A model generated the notes under the pieces. It saw only the letters and a program-made list of their open reading frames with translations, was not told the origin of the DNA and made no database searches. From contig MKUO01000017.1 of the NCBI GenBank assembly GCA_001897855.1, positions 186,001 through 250,000 of the forward strand: a stretch of 64,000 bases of DNA, read 5' to 3'. Origin of the DNA: Bacteroidetes bacterium 43-93 (GTDB lineage: Bacteria; Bacteroidota; Bacteroidia; Chitinophagales; Chitinophagaceae). This document shows positions 24,709-32,527 of this stretch, piece after piece (within the stretch, counting starts at the first letter, position 1; every line of letters begins with the position of its first letter). The position numbers and the translations under genes are program-made.

Positions 24709-25671
24709 CTACGTTCTGCTATATTGTTTGGGTTTCATACCGATACATTCGTTAAACACCCTGGAAAAATGGCTGAGATTGGTAAACCCTAATTTATATC
24801 CTGTTTCCGAAACAGATAGCTTTTCTTCTTTCAGCAAACGAGCAGCTTCCTTCATTCTAAAACCCTGGTAATAGCTGAAAATACTATCGCCAAAAATCTG
24901 TTTGAACATACGTTTCAGTTTGGTCGGGCTCATATTAGCGTATGCAGCCAGCTCATCAATAACCGGAGGGCTGGCCAGGTCATTGAGCATGCGCTCTTTT
25001 ACTTTATATGCTACTTCAATATCCTTTTTATTCAATGCATAAAGATGCTTTTCGTCCCTTTTATCCAATTCCATCAACAGCCGACATATTAATTCTTCTG
25101 CTTTTATCCTGAAAAAAAATAGCTCGAAATTGTCATTAACCTGTTCTGTCAATATTTCATCTACAATTTTTTGGATGGAGGGGTAAATGATTTGTTCAAA
25201 TAACAAAGGATGGGTAGCACTGAGCAAGCCTTCTAATATAGCCCCTGTTTCGGACGGTTGGAATAATCTGCGTAGGTAATCAGCATCTACTTCTATATTA
25301 ATTACCGAAGTATTTGAATGAATAGAAATGATATCATCTGTATTGATGCGACTGGTGGCAATGAGCACAGAGGGTGCCTCTATTGATTGCTTTTCGCGAG
25401 ATACGGCCGGGGATTTTGGAAAGATGTTTTGAAACTTAAAGAATATAGTCTTCTTAGAAGGATCAACCTCCGCGTTTTTAATAGCCAGATCATGATATAA
25501 TTCGTAATTGCAAATGAGCATTCGGATTTGCTCATTAAATACAAATCCTGAGCAATAGCCTTTACCAAATTTCTGCGGAATTTCTAATCGTCTATTCTTC
25601 AGTCTTGTGTGCAAAGAACGGGCAAGCTCTGTTAGCACTTTCGGAATGGTTTGCTGTTTACCTGTCTGCAT
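24709..25671 (-). CDS. AraC-family transcriptional regulator
   Basis: 320 residues. The N-terminal 220 residues are a sensor region with no family I can name. The C-terminal AraC/XylS domain has both helix-turn-helix units: PPVIDELAAYANMSPTKLKRMFKQIFG and KLSVSETGYKLGFTNLSHFSRVF, ending MKPKQYSRT as usual. It is divergent from the MFS transporter at 25765 with 93 bases between, so it most likely regulates that transporter. Two CTAAT repeats 18 bp apart sit in the shared region. Confidence 0.92.
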   Translation of the reverse strand: MQTGKQQTIPKVLTELARSLHTRLKNRRLEIPQKFGKGYCSGFVFNEQIRMLICNYELYHDLAIKNAEVDPSKKTIFFKFQNIFPKSPAVSREKQSIEAPSVLIATSRINTDDIISIHSNTSVINIEVDADYLRRLFQPSETGAILEGLLSATHPLLFEQIIYPSIQKIVDEILTEQVNDNFELFFFRIKAEELICRLLMELDKRDEKHLYALNKKDIEVAYKVKERMLNDLASPPVIDELAAYANMSPTKLKRMFKQIFGDSIFSYYQGFRMKEAARLLKEEKLSVSETGYKLGFTNLSHFSRVFNECIGMKPKQYSRT

Positions 25672-25764
25672 AAAAACCTGATACGACTATTTTAATATCT
25701 AATATAGTTATTCTAATCGTAACCGATCACTCACTTTTGCATTATTAAATAAACCCCAACAAAT

Positions 25765-26958
25765 ATGAAACACAATAAAAGTAAACTATGGATCATCATC
25801 GTGATCGTGTCTTTAAATTCAATTGGCATGTCTATAGTGCTGCCATTGCTACCATTTATAGTAGGTAAATATCTACCGTCGCAACATATAGCTGCAGGGA
25901 TGGGCATGCTTATGTCGGTATTTGCAGCTTCTACGTTTTTTTCCGCTCCTGTTATGGGAGCGCTGAGTGACAAATACGGACGCAAGCCTATTCTTGTTAT
26001 CAGCCTGCTGGGCTCTGTTATAGGCTATGTTTTATTTGGAATTGGAGGATCGTTGTGGGTACTTTTCCTGGGGCGTATTATTGATGGACTTACTGCCGGT
26101 AATATTACAGCTTTGTTCGCTTATATATCTGATAGTGCAGAACCTAAAGAAAGAGCAAAATGGTTTGGTTATGTAGGTGCTGCGATGGGCATAGGGAAAA
26201 TTGGGGGGCCTGCAATAGGTGGATTGCTGGGAAGCATATCAATAGGATTACCCTTTTTTATAACCGCGGGGTTGATATTACTATCTATGTTTGCAGTTCT
26301 TTTCGCGCTACCGGAATCGCTGGCTCCTGAAAAGAGAAACAAACATTTAACCGCGCGCAGTTTCAATGCATTCGCTCATTTTAAAGATATTTTCAGTTTA
26401 GGAGCAGTAAAGTCAGTGCTGATAATAGGTGTACTCTTCTATGTTGGGCTCAGCATTTTCCAATTCAACTTTACACTTTTTTTAAAGGATAGTTATAACC
26501 TGGGGCCGGCTACTATCGGCAGCATACTTACAATTGCCGGCATATGCGAAATAGCATCGCGCGCATTCTTATTACCCAGGCTATTGACACGCTTTAACGA
26601 AAAGAGTATTGCCATCATAGGGCTTACTTGTCTTGGCACCGGGTTAGGATTAATAATGGCAAGTGCATACATACATTCTATAACCATTATTTTGTTCGCC
26701 ATAATTCTCATAATTTCCGGGGAAGGTCTATTCGAACCTACTTATATGGATAAACTATCACAATCGGTGGATGAGAACAAGCAAGGAAAATTACAGGGTG
26801 TGAACCAAAGCTTACAATCAGCAAACAATGTATTTGTTCCTTTAGTTGCCGCAGCTATCTATTTTATTAGCGCCGGCATGTTATATGGCATAGCAGCCCT
26901 TGCCATATTTTCAGCATTCCTGATGTATAAAAGAACACTTAAAACAAATCTCGTTTAA
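25765..26958 (+). CDS. MFS transporter, TetA-like drug:H+ antiporter group
   Basis: 397 residues with about 12 membrane segments. Motif A is GALSDKYGRKPIL between segments 2 and 3, and motif C-like GPAIGGLLGSISIGLPFF is near residue 150. Both are characteristic of 12-segment drug:proton antiporters. The substrate is unknown. It lies in the inner membrane, is divergent from an AraC regulator, and overlaps the DoxX gene by one base (TAATG), so the two are translationally coupled. Confidence 0.92.
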   Translation: MKHNKSKLWIIIVIVSLNSIGMSIVLPLLPFIVGKYLPSQHIAAGMGMLMSVFAASTFFSAPVMGALSDKYGRKPILVISLLGSVIGYVLFGIGGSLWVLFLGRIIDGLTAGNITALFAYISDSAEPKERAKWFGYVGAAMGIGKIGGPAIGGLLGSISIGLPFFITAGLILLSMFAVLFALPESLAPEKRNKHLTARSFNAFAHFKDIFSLGAVKSVLIIGVLFYVGLSIFQFNFTLFLKDSYNLGPATIGSILTIAGICEIASRAFLLPRLLTRFNEKSIAIIGLTCLGTGLGLIMASAYIHSITIILFAIILIISGEGLFEPTYMDKLSQSVDENKQGKLQGVNQSLQSANNVFVPLVAAAIYFISAGMLYGIAALAIFSAFLMYKRTLKTNLV

Positions 26959-27326
26959 TGAATACTCTGCTTTGGATCTTACAAATCTTACTTGCACTTT
27001 TCTTTATCATGCCCGGGTGGGGAAAAATAAGCGCCAGCAAAGAACAGCACATCGCCGACAGGCATATAAAACCCGGCGCGTCCATTCTTCCCATCCGGAT
27101 TCTTGGTGTACTGGAGTGGCTGGGATGTATTGGCATTGTTCTACCGTGGCTTACAGGTATCTGGCGAGTATTAACGCCCATTGCAGCTTGTGGCTTTTGT
27201 GTCATTATGGTGTCCGGCATCGCGAATCATACAATAAGGAAAGAATATAAAATGTTGCCGATGCTAATCGTTGTCCTCGCTCTTGGGGTTGTTGTAGCAT
27301 ACTTCAGATTTAAACAATTGTATTGA
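26958..27326 (+). CDS. DoxX-family small membrane protein
   Basis: 122 residues with four predicted membrane segments and the DoxX-like pattern (LQILLALFFIMPGWGKIS, then ILGVLEWLGCIGIVLP). Family members occur in redox or stress contexts, often with membrane oxidoreductases. Here it overlaps the MFS gene by one base and probably works with it or is simply co-regulated by the AraC protein. Confidence 0.85.
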   Translation: MNTLLWILQILLALFFIMPGWGKISASKEQHIADRHIKPGASILPIRILGVLEWLGCIGIVLPWLTGIWRVLTPIAACGFCVIMVSGIANHTIRKEYKMLPMLIVVLALGVVVAYFRFKQLY

Positions 27327-27419
27327 TTTGCTCTTGTTGCAATTGATCTTAAAACAGTCTAAAACAGAATTTCAGCACCCGCAGTCATTCGAGCGGCATT
27401 CTTTCCTAAAAAGCATATT

Positions 27420-27514
27420 GTTAATACCCCGTTAACCGGTTGCTAATCCGGGGTTAAGCTTCTTCTATATTTTGTTCCATTGCCTTCCATACCCGCATAT
27501 TTGCATCATCAAAC
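27420..27514 (+). promoter_or_regulatory. GTTAA repeat ladder and leader block upstream of pilin-like gene 27553
   Basis: GTTAAT 27420, GTTAAC 27431, GCTAAT 27442 and GTTAAG 27453: four rungs exactly 11 bp apart. The leader block ATTTGCATCATCAAAC is at 27499-27514. The surroundings also align with the 21.6-kb ladder (for example GTTAAC, then TTGC, then GTTAAGC). Confidence 0.6.
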
Positions 27515-27552
27515 AACAAACAAATCAAACAATAAATAAAACAACAAACAGC

Positions 27553-28086
27553 ATGAAAAAACTAATTGCAATTGCCGCTATCATCACTTCTGCCTTCACC
27601 GCTCAAGCGCAAGTATCTTCTACAGCCACACAAACAGTAAATCTTAATCTTGCAGATGCGATATCCATTTCTTTCGTAGGATCGGGAACAACAGGCCCAA
27701 CTGTAGACCTGAATTTTAATACCGTAAACGATTATGCAAATGGTGTTATTTCGAGTGAACAACAAATGGTTGTAAAATCAAACAAACACTTCAACGTTTC
27801 TATACAAACAAACGGACAAAACTTTACCTATTCAGGTTCAACAAGCCCTGCTCCCAGCGTACAAATATCAAATGTGCTTCAGTTCATGGTGACTACCAAC
27901 AACACTGGTGGTAGCTTGTCTTACAACAACTATGCTGCAATACCATCAGGCCAATGCACTATCATCAACTGGGCCAGTGCAGGTGGTAACCAAACATTTG
28001 GTGTAAAATATAAAGCTATACCGGGCTTCTCTTTACCGGGTGGTACTTATACAGCTAACGTAGTATATACTGCTACACAGCAATAG
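27553..28086 (+). CDS. Secreted pilin-like/beta-sandwich protein
   Basis: 177 residues from ATG 27553, signal peptide MKKLIAIAAIITSAFTAQAQ. It is a homologue of the gene at 21724 without the His/Gly linker: TVNLNLADAISISF, FNTVNDYANGV, QQMVVKSNKHFNVSIQTN, and terminal GTYTANVVYTATQQ. An upstream in-frame start at 27472 would not give a signal peptide. The two paralogues share their upstream ladder, so they are probably expressed under the same control. Subunit-type role inferred. Confidence 0.78.
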   Translation: MKKLIAIAAIITSAFTAQAQVSSTATQTVNLNLADAISISFVGSGTTGPTVDLNFNTVNDYANGVISSEQQMVVKSNKHFNVSIQTNGQNFTYSGSTSPAPSVQISNVLQFMVTTNNTGGSLSYNNYAAIPSGQCTIINWASAGGNQTFGVKYKAIPGFSLPGGTYTANVVYTATQQ

Positions 28087-28226
28087 CCGAAAAAAAAATT
28101 ATATAACAGGGACAAGGGATATGCAATGCGTATCCCTTGCCTGTTTACATATTATACCTGACACATGCCATTGGCCAGGCATCTGATCAACGAAATAAAC
28201 CCAACTGATATCATGCAAATATGACT

Positions 28227-28234
28227 TAGCTTTG
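28227..28234 (+). promoter_or_regulatory. -7 box TAGCTTTG before the VOC gene
   Basis: TAGCTTTG matches TAnnTTTG and ends 21 bases before ATG 28256. An in-frame TTG at 28232 is part of the box, so it is not a start. Confidence 0.5.
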
Positions 28235-28255
28235 GTAAATACATCCTCACAGATA

Positions 28256-28630
28256 ATGAATTTCACTTGCCTTATACCTAATATTTTTTATATAGACATC
28301 AGCCAGGGCATACAATTGTTTATTGATTGCCTCGGGTTTGTGATTACTTACGATGACCGTTCGTCTACAAGTCAGCCTTTTTGCGTAGCAGAAAAGGATA
28401 ACCTGAAAATACACCTGATAGAAAACGCGGAATTTGCCGCTAAAGACAGGCCGGAGCTTCGGCTGGAAACAAACGATATAGACAGCGTTTACAAAACCGT
28501 CAGCGCTACCCATCCTCAGTTCTTACATCCTAACCTCAGCACCGTTACCCTTCGCCCCTGGAATGCCAGAGAGTTCGCTTTAGTAGATGCTTCCGGTGTA
28601 TGTATCATCATTCAGCAATGGATAAAATAG
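28256..28630 (+). CDS. VOC-family (glyoxalase/bleomycin-resistance-like) protein
   Basis: 124 residues from ATG 28256. One VOC module: IPNIFYIDISQGIQLFIDCLGF, then DNLKIHLIE and a C-terminal EFALVDASGVCIIIQQW, as in the antibiotic-resistance/glyoxalase-like branch. These proteins act as dimers, and many bind metals through His and Glu residues. The ligand is unknown. Cytoplasmic, monocistronic. Confidence 0.83.
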   Translation: MNFTCLIPNIFYIDISQGIQLFIDCLGFVITYDDRSSTSQPFCVAEKDNLKIHLIENAEFAAKDRPELRLETNDIDSVYKTVSATHPQFLHPNLSTVTLRPWNAREFALVDASGVCIIIQQWIK

Positions 28631-28676
28631 ATCGCTTCAGGCGACAATCACATCGGCTAATACTTTATATTAGCTC

Positions 28677-30617
28677 ATGCAATTTTCAGACAGCATCACC
28701 GAAAAATCCTGGAAAAACATTTTCATAGTTCTCAGCATTGCTATCGCAGCCATTATGGCCGGGCTTAGCCATTCATACGGATTTAGCGGAGATGAATGGG
28801 TGCAAATTAAATACGGACAGGATATATGGAACTATTTTGCCAACGGAAATACCCAGGCACTTAATTATGATAACCTGGGCCAGCATTATACAGATCTGCA
28901 GTATTATGGCGGTATATTTGACTTCATTACAGAAGCGCTTCATCATCTGCTACCGGGCATTGCCTATATATACCTCAGACATTTTATAAATGCATGTCTT
29001 GGCGCTTTGATGATGATATATACAGGCTTATTGGCAAAACGCATCAGTGGCAAATGGCATGTCGCCATACTTTCCCTGCTTTTTATTTTCCTCTCCCCCC
29101 GTTTGTTTGGCGAAAGTATGAACAACCCTAAGGATATACCTTTTGCAGCAGGCTTTATCGTGTGCATATATTATATGGTTGCCCTGTTACAGCAATTGCC
29201 GCAGGTCAGTATTAAATACACTGCCGGCATTGCATTAGGCCTGGGGCTTGCATATGGGCAACGATCGGCAGGTGGCTTTTTGCTCATTCTATTTTTGATT
29301 GCATTCAGTACATTTTATTTACAAAAGCATAAAGCAGCATTATCACAATTAAGGGAAGGAGGCAAACGGCCCATTAGACGCTTTCTGTTATTGCTGGCCG
29401 TGGCGATTGTAGCAGGTTATATCATAGGCATACTCGTCTGGCCATGGGCACTGCAATCTCCTGTCAGCAATCCTATCGCATCGTTACAGGAACTTACTAA
29501 CCGAAATATGCATTTCCCGGTATTATTCGAAGGTGCGTACCGGATGAATAACCACATGCCCTGGTATTACGAACTGAAGTGGATATTTATAACCAGCCCA
29601 ATTGTGGTACTTGCAGGTACTATACTATTCATTCTGTTTGCAAAACGGGCTATGCAAGCTTATGGATTGTTCTATCTTGTCCTATTAGCCGGTTGCGCAT
29701 TTTTCCCGTTGGCATATATCATCTTGAAACATGCAACCGTATATGACACCTGGCGACATGTATTTTTTGTTTACCCATTTTGGGTAATTATGGCAGCCCT
29801 CTCGTATGAAATTTTATGTAGCATGATTAAAACAGCAAAATGGAAACAAGTACCGGTTTACATTGCCTTATTCTTATTAACGCCACCATTGGTGTGGATA
29901 GTAAGAAGCCATCCAAACCAATACATTTACTTTAATGAACTGGAGGGTGGCATTAAGGGCGCTTACGGGAACTATGATCTTGATTACTATCAGAACTCAT
30001 GCAGGGAAGCTTGCGAGTGGATAAAAAAGAATGCACCGCATCATAGGAACAAAAAGATCATAGTGCTGTCAAATGTGTTGGGGATAGAAAGATATTTTGA
30101 TGATGATACATCCCGGATAAAAGTGGATACCGGCGTCTACGAGCAGCGCCACTATCTGCAATACGACTATTTTATATCGACGCCAAGATATGTACCCGTA
30201 GCGCAGTTGCAAAACCAACTATGGCCACCTAGGTCCACCGTTTACAGGGCAAGCATGGAAGATATTCCTTTGTGCGTAGTGCTGGCAAAAACATCAGGTG
30301 CCGGCATAACCGCACACAACGCTTTTTTAAAAGGAGATTATCTTACCGCGGTAACCAAATATGAAGACTACCTGAAGTCTGACAGCCTTGACGAGGGTGC
30401 ATATGTAAACTATGCGCTTTCATTGTTAAACGTCGATTCAATTGACAGGGCCGTTATTGCTTTAAAAAAGGCAACGGAGTTCAATCCGCAAAACCCCAGC
30501 TATTACGACGGGCTTAAATCTATGTACGAACTAAAGGGCGACTTGCCCGCTATGCAGAAAGCTGGGCAAGAAGCCAGCTCTATACGTGCCGACCTGGAGG
30601 AACTGAATGAAGAATAA
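28677..30617 (+). CDS. GT-C type membrane glycosyltransferase with C-terminal TPR repeats
   Basis: 646 residues. About 10-11 membrane segments fill residues 12-410. The first lumenal loop begins GFSGDEWVQIKYGQD, where the acidic pair near the first segment is typical of ArnT/PMT-like GT-C enzymes. The C-terminal 120 residues form TPR-like helices (DSLDEGAYVNYALSLLNVDSIDRAVIALKKATEFNPQNPSYYDGL). Such enzymes transfer sugars from lipid carriers to proteins or lipids in the inner membrane; donor and acceptor are unknown. The left-end partial gene has the same overall plan. Confidence 0.8.
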   Translation: MQFSDSITEKSWKNIFIVLSIAIAAIMAGLSHSYGFSGDEWVQIKYGQDIWNYFANGNTQALNYDNLGQHYTDLQYYGGIFDFITEALHHLLPGIAYIYLRHFINACLGALMMIYTGLLAKRISGKWHVAILSLLFIFLSPRLFGESMNNPKDIPFAAGFIVCIYYMVALLQQLPQVSIKYTAGIALGLGLAYGQRSAGGFLLILFLIAFSTFYLQKHKAALSQLREGGKRPIRRFLLLLAVAIVAGYIIGILVWPWALQSPVSNPIASLQELTNRNMHFPVLFEGAYRMNNHMPWYYELKWIFITSPIVVLAGTILFILFAKRAMQAYGLFYLVLLAGCAFFPLAYIILKHATVYDTWRHVFFVYPFWVIMAALSYEILCSMIKTAKWKQVPVYIALFLLTPPLVWIVRSHPNQYIYFNELEGGIKGAYGNYDLDYYQNSCREACEWIKKNAPHHRNKKIIVLSNVLGIERYFDDDTSRIKVDTGVYEQRHYLQYDYFISTPRYVPVAQLQNQLWPPRSTVYRASMEDIPLCVVLAKTSGAGITAHNAFLKGDYLTAVTKYEDYLKSDSLDEGAYVNYALSLLNVDSIDRAVIALKKATEFNPQNPSYYDGLKSMYELKGDLPAMQKAGQEASSIRADLEELNEE

Positions 30618-30661
30618 GGCAGAAACTGAGTCCTGCCCTATTCTTGTTATGATGGAGCTAT

Positions 30662-31270
30662 CTAATCGAGCGGATTGTATTTTTTGATCAGGAGCGTCTT
30701 TGCCTCAAATATTTCCTTAGCCATTTTGCGGAAGAGGCCTTGTCCTGTTTTTTCAGAAGCGTATTGTTTATTCCCTTCCTGGCTTTCAAAACCACCTACC
30801 ATAGATAGCCCGGTTTCTTTACTGGTCATCTTCCAGTGGAGCAATTTGTTCTCAGACAGAAAAATAAGATCTGCATCTTTGATCGGGAAAACATTGTTCT
30901 GCATAAAGCCAATGCTCTTGTTGTTATACAGGAAGGTAAATTCCATTTTCACATCATTCTCAAAATAAAAAGTGATGGTGTCATCTTTCTTTAAAGGAAA
31001 TGATTTGTAGGTAGAATAGAACTGAATATAGTTATTGTACCTGTAGGCGCTAAAACCTATCCCCAGGAAGGATCTCTTTTTAACGGGGGGCAATTCGTCC
31101 TTAATGGTATTAAAGACGGTGTAGTTTCTCCTGTCTAATGTAAAAGGGAAGGTGCGGATGAATTCATCGCCTTGTATGCCGGCGAGCTGGGTTATCTTCA
31201 CCACATAACGTTCAATCTCTGCAGTACCCTCATTAATGATGGATGATTTTGCGTTGTACGTAATTGGCAT
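30662..31270 (-). CDS. Cytoplasmic hypothetical protein
   Basis: 202 residues, no signal peptide, mixed alpha/beta. It starts MPITYNAKSSIINEGTAEI and contains alternating strands (YTVFNTIKDELPPVKKRSFLG, then IQFYSTYKSFPLKKDDTITFYF). No family recognised. It is convergent with the GT-C gene. Confidence 0.6.
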   Translation of the reverse strand: MPITYNAKSSIINEGTAEIERYVVKITQLAGIQGDEFIRTFPFTLDRRNYTVFNTIKDELPPVKKRSFLGIGFSAYRYNNYIQFYSTYKSFPLKKDDTITFYFENDVKMEFTFLYNNKSIGFMQNNVFPIKDADLIFLSENKLLHWKMTSKETGLSMVGGFESQEGNKQYASEKTGQGLFRKMAKEIFEAKTLLIKKYNPLD

Positions 31271-31667
31271 TAGGTGTGCTTTTTATTTTCTCAAATATGC
31301 CACAGGTTAATATCAAAAAAAAGAAAAACGAAGCGATTAACGAGCCATTTAAAACTGCTTAACCAACTATTAAGACGCCCATCGATATTAACCAGTAAAA
31401 CCACCACAAAAATACCGGTCGAATAACTTAGACGAAAACCAATCAATAGACCACAATTAATTGCTGTACAATAAATTATAAGGAAATAAAAAATAAATTA
31501 GACTATTAGATTACATTATTTGTTATGCAATTCTAAACTTTTAATTAATTTTGGCGCAGAACGATTTTTTCATTGTTTTACCATAAAGTCTTTTATTAGT
31601 AAAACACTAAAAAATTAAAGAGCCGTTGTCTAGCGGCTCTTTATTATTTTATAGTAGTATGTAGATT
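31271..31667. other. Intergenic region, 397 bases, AT-rich
   Basis: No gene seen. It contains the upstream region of the gene at 31270, a lone TAATTTTG box (31546-31553) with a TTTG 23 bases upstream (slightly too far), and a terminator at 31617-31642 serving the gene at 31668. Confidence 0.5.
31617..31642. terminator. Intrinsic terminator, bidirectional
   Basis: Inverted repeat AAAGAGCCG / CGGCTCTTT with an 8-base loop and T-rich tails on both strands. Confidence 0.8.
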
Positions 31668-32045
31668 TTACATTGCTTCGTTATACGGAATTGCCGGACG
31701 TTGATTTACCCTGATGGCAGTAATTGTTTTAGACTGGCGCAGATATTCATTTACCGAATTCTTGATAATACGCTTGCAGCCGGTAGTGAGCTTAATGGAA
31801 CGGTATCCCCTGCCCTCTTTATAATCTTCACGTATCCATTCGGCACGCATGGTTAGTTCTGTGGTAAGCGCCTTCACTTTCTCCATCATTTCTTCAAACG
31901 ACGGGGGAACACCATAGTTTTCTATATGGTTGTATATCTCCTGGATGTATTCCCGGGTTATTGTCTTTGCCATCTGCTCAAAAAGGTCCTGGAACTGTTT
32001 CCCATAAACCCTTTGACCAAAGAATTCTGATATGGATGCTAACAT
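31668..32045 (-). CDS. Small cytoplasmic hypothetical protein
   Basis: 125 residues from ATG 32045 (MLASISEFFGQRVYGKQF). A TTG eight codons upstream gives no better N-terminus. It is helical and charged (IQEIYNHIENYGVPPSFEEMMEKVKALTTELTMR) with a basic C-terminal part. No family recognised. It stands immediately downstream of the usher-like cluster and could be part of it or unrelated. Confidence 0.55.
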   Translation of the reverse strand: MLASISEFFGQRVYGKQFQDLFEQMAKTITREYIQEIYNHIENYGVPPSFEEMMEKVKALTTELTMRAEWIREDYKEGRGYRSIKLTTGCKRIIKNSVNEYLRQSKTITAIRVNQRPAIPYNEAM

Positions 32046-32155
32046 AGGTGTTGGTTGGGGGTTGATCAATAATGCTATAATTTAAAGGAGGTTATAAATT
32101 ATTAGCTTACTATCAGGTAACAAATATAGAGTTTCTTAACGTAAAAGTCAATAAA

Positions 32156-32515
32156 CTATGGCTTATTAACAGCTACTATGTCATTTGCCTTTATCTGGTA
32201 ATAATAGGCCACGTTAAATTTGTTGATCTGCACGGCTACCAGGTCAGTAGCGTCATAGATGCATTGTACGGTTCCGCCGTTGGTACGGTACAGGTTGTCA
32301 CCAATCTGCTTTTTCAGTTTATATTTTTTAAAGTCTACTGATATACGGTCTTGCTTTACCAGTATGGTGCCCGATCTTTTTTTCGTCACCTGGTTGCTGA
32401 AACCGAAACCATCTCCGCCTTTCTCAGCAATGATGACTGTATTGTACCTGTACGACTGCGCAAATGATGAGGCAGCGATACATAACAAAATAATGAGGAA
32501 TAGAATGTTTTTCAT
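32156..32515 (-). CDS. Small secreted protein of the usher-like cluster
   Basis: 119 residues, signal peptide MKNILFLIILLCIAASSFAQ. The rest is beta-rich with an SH3-like feel (GDNLYRTNGGTVQCIYDATDLVAVQ). It starts 12 bases after the usher-like gene ends on the same strand, so it is co-transcribed and probably functions with it. No family recognised. Confidence 0.7.
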   Translation of the reverse strand: MKNILFLIILLCIAASSFAQSYRYNTVIIAEKGGDGFGFSNQVTKKRSGTILVKQDRISVDFKKYKLKKQIGDNLYRTNGGTVQCIYDATDLVAVQINKFNVAYYYQIKANDIVAVNKP

Positions 32516-32527
32516 GTGTTTAGTATT

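Noticed and set aside
31546-31645. Small RNA between TAATTTTG (31546) and the hairpin at 31617
   Set aside because: The -33 spacing is 23 bases, outside the usual range, and the hairpin already serves the gene at 31668.
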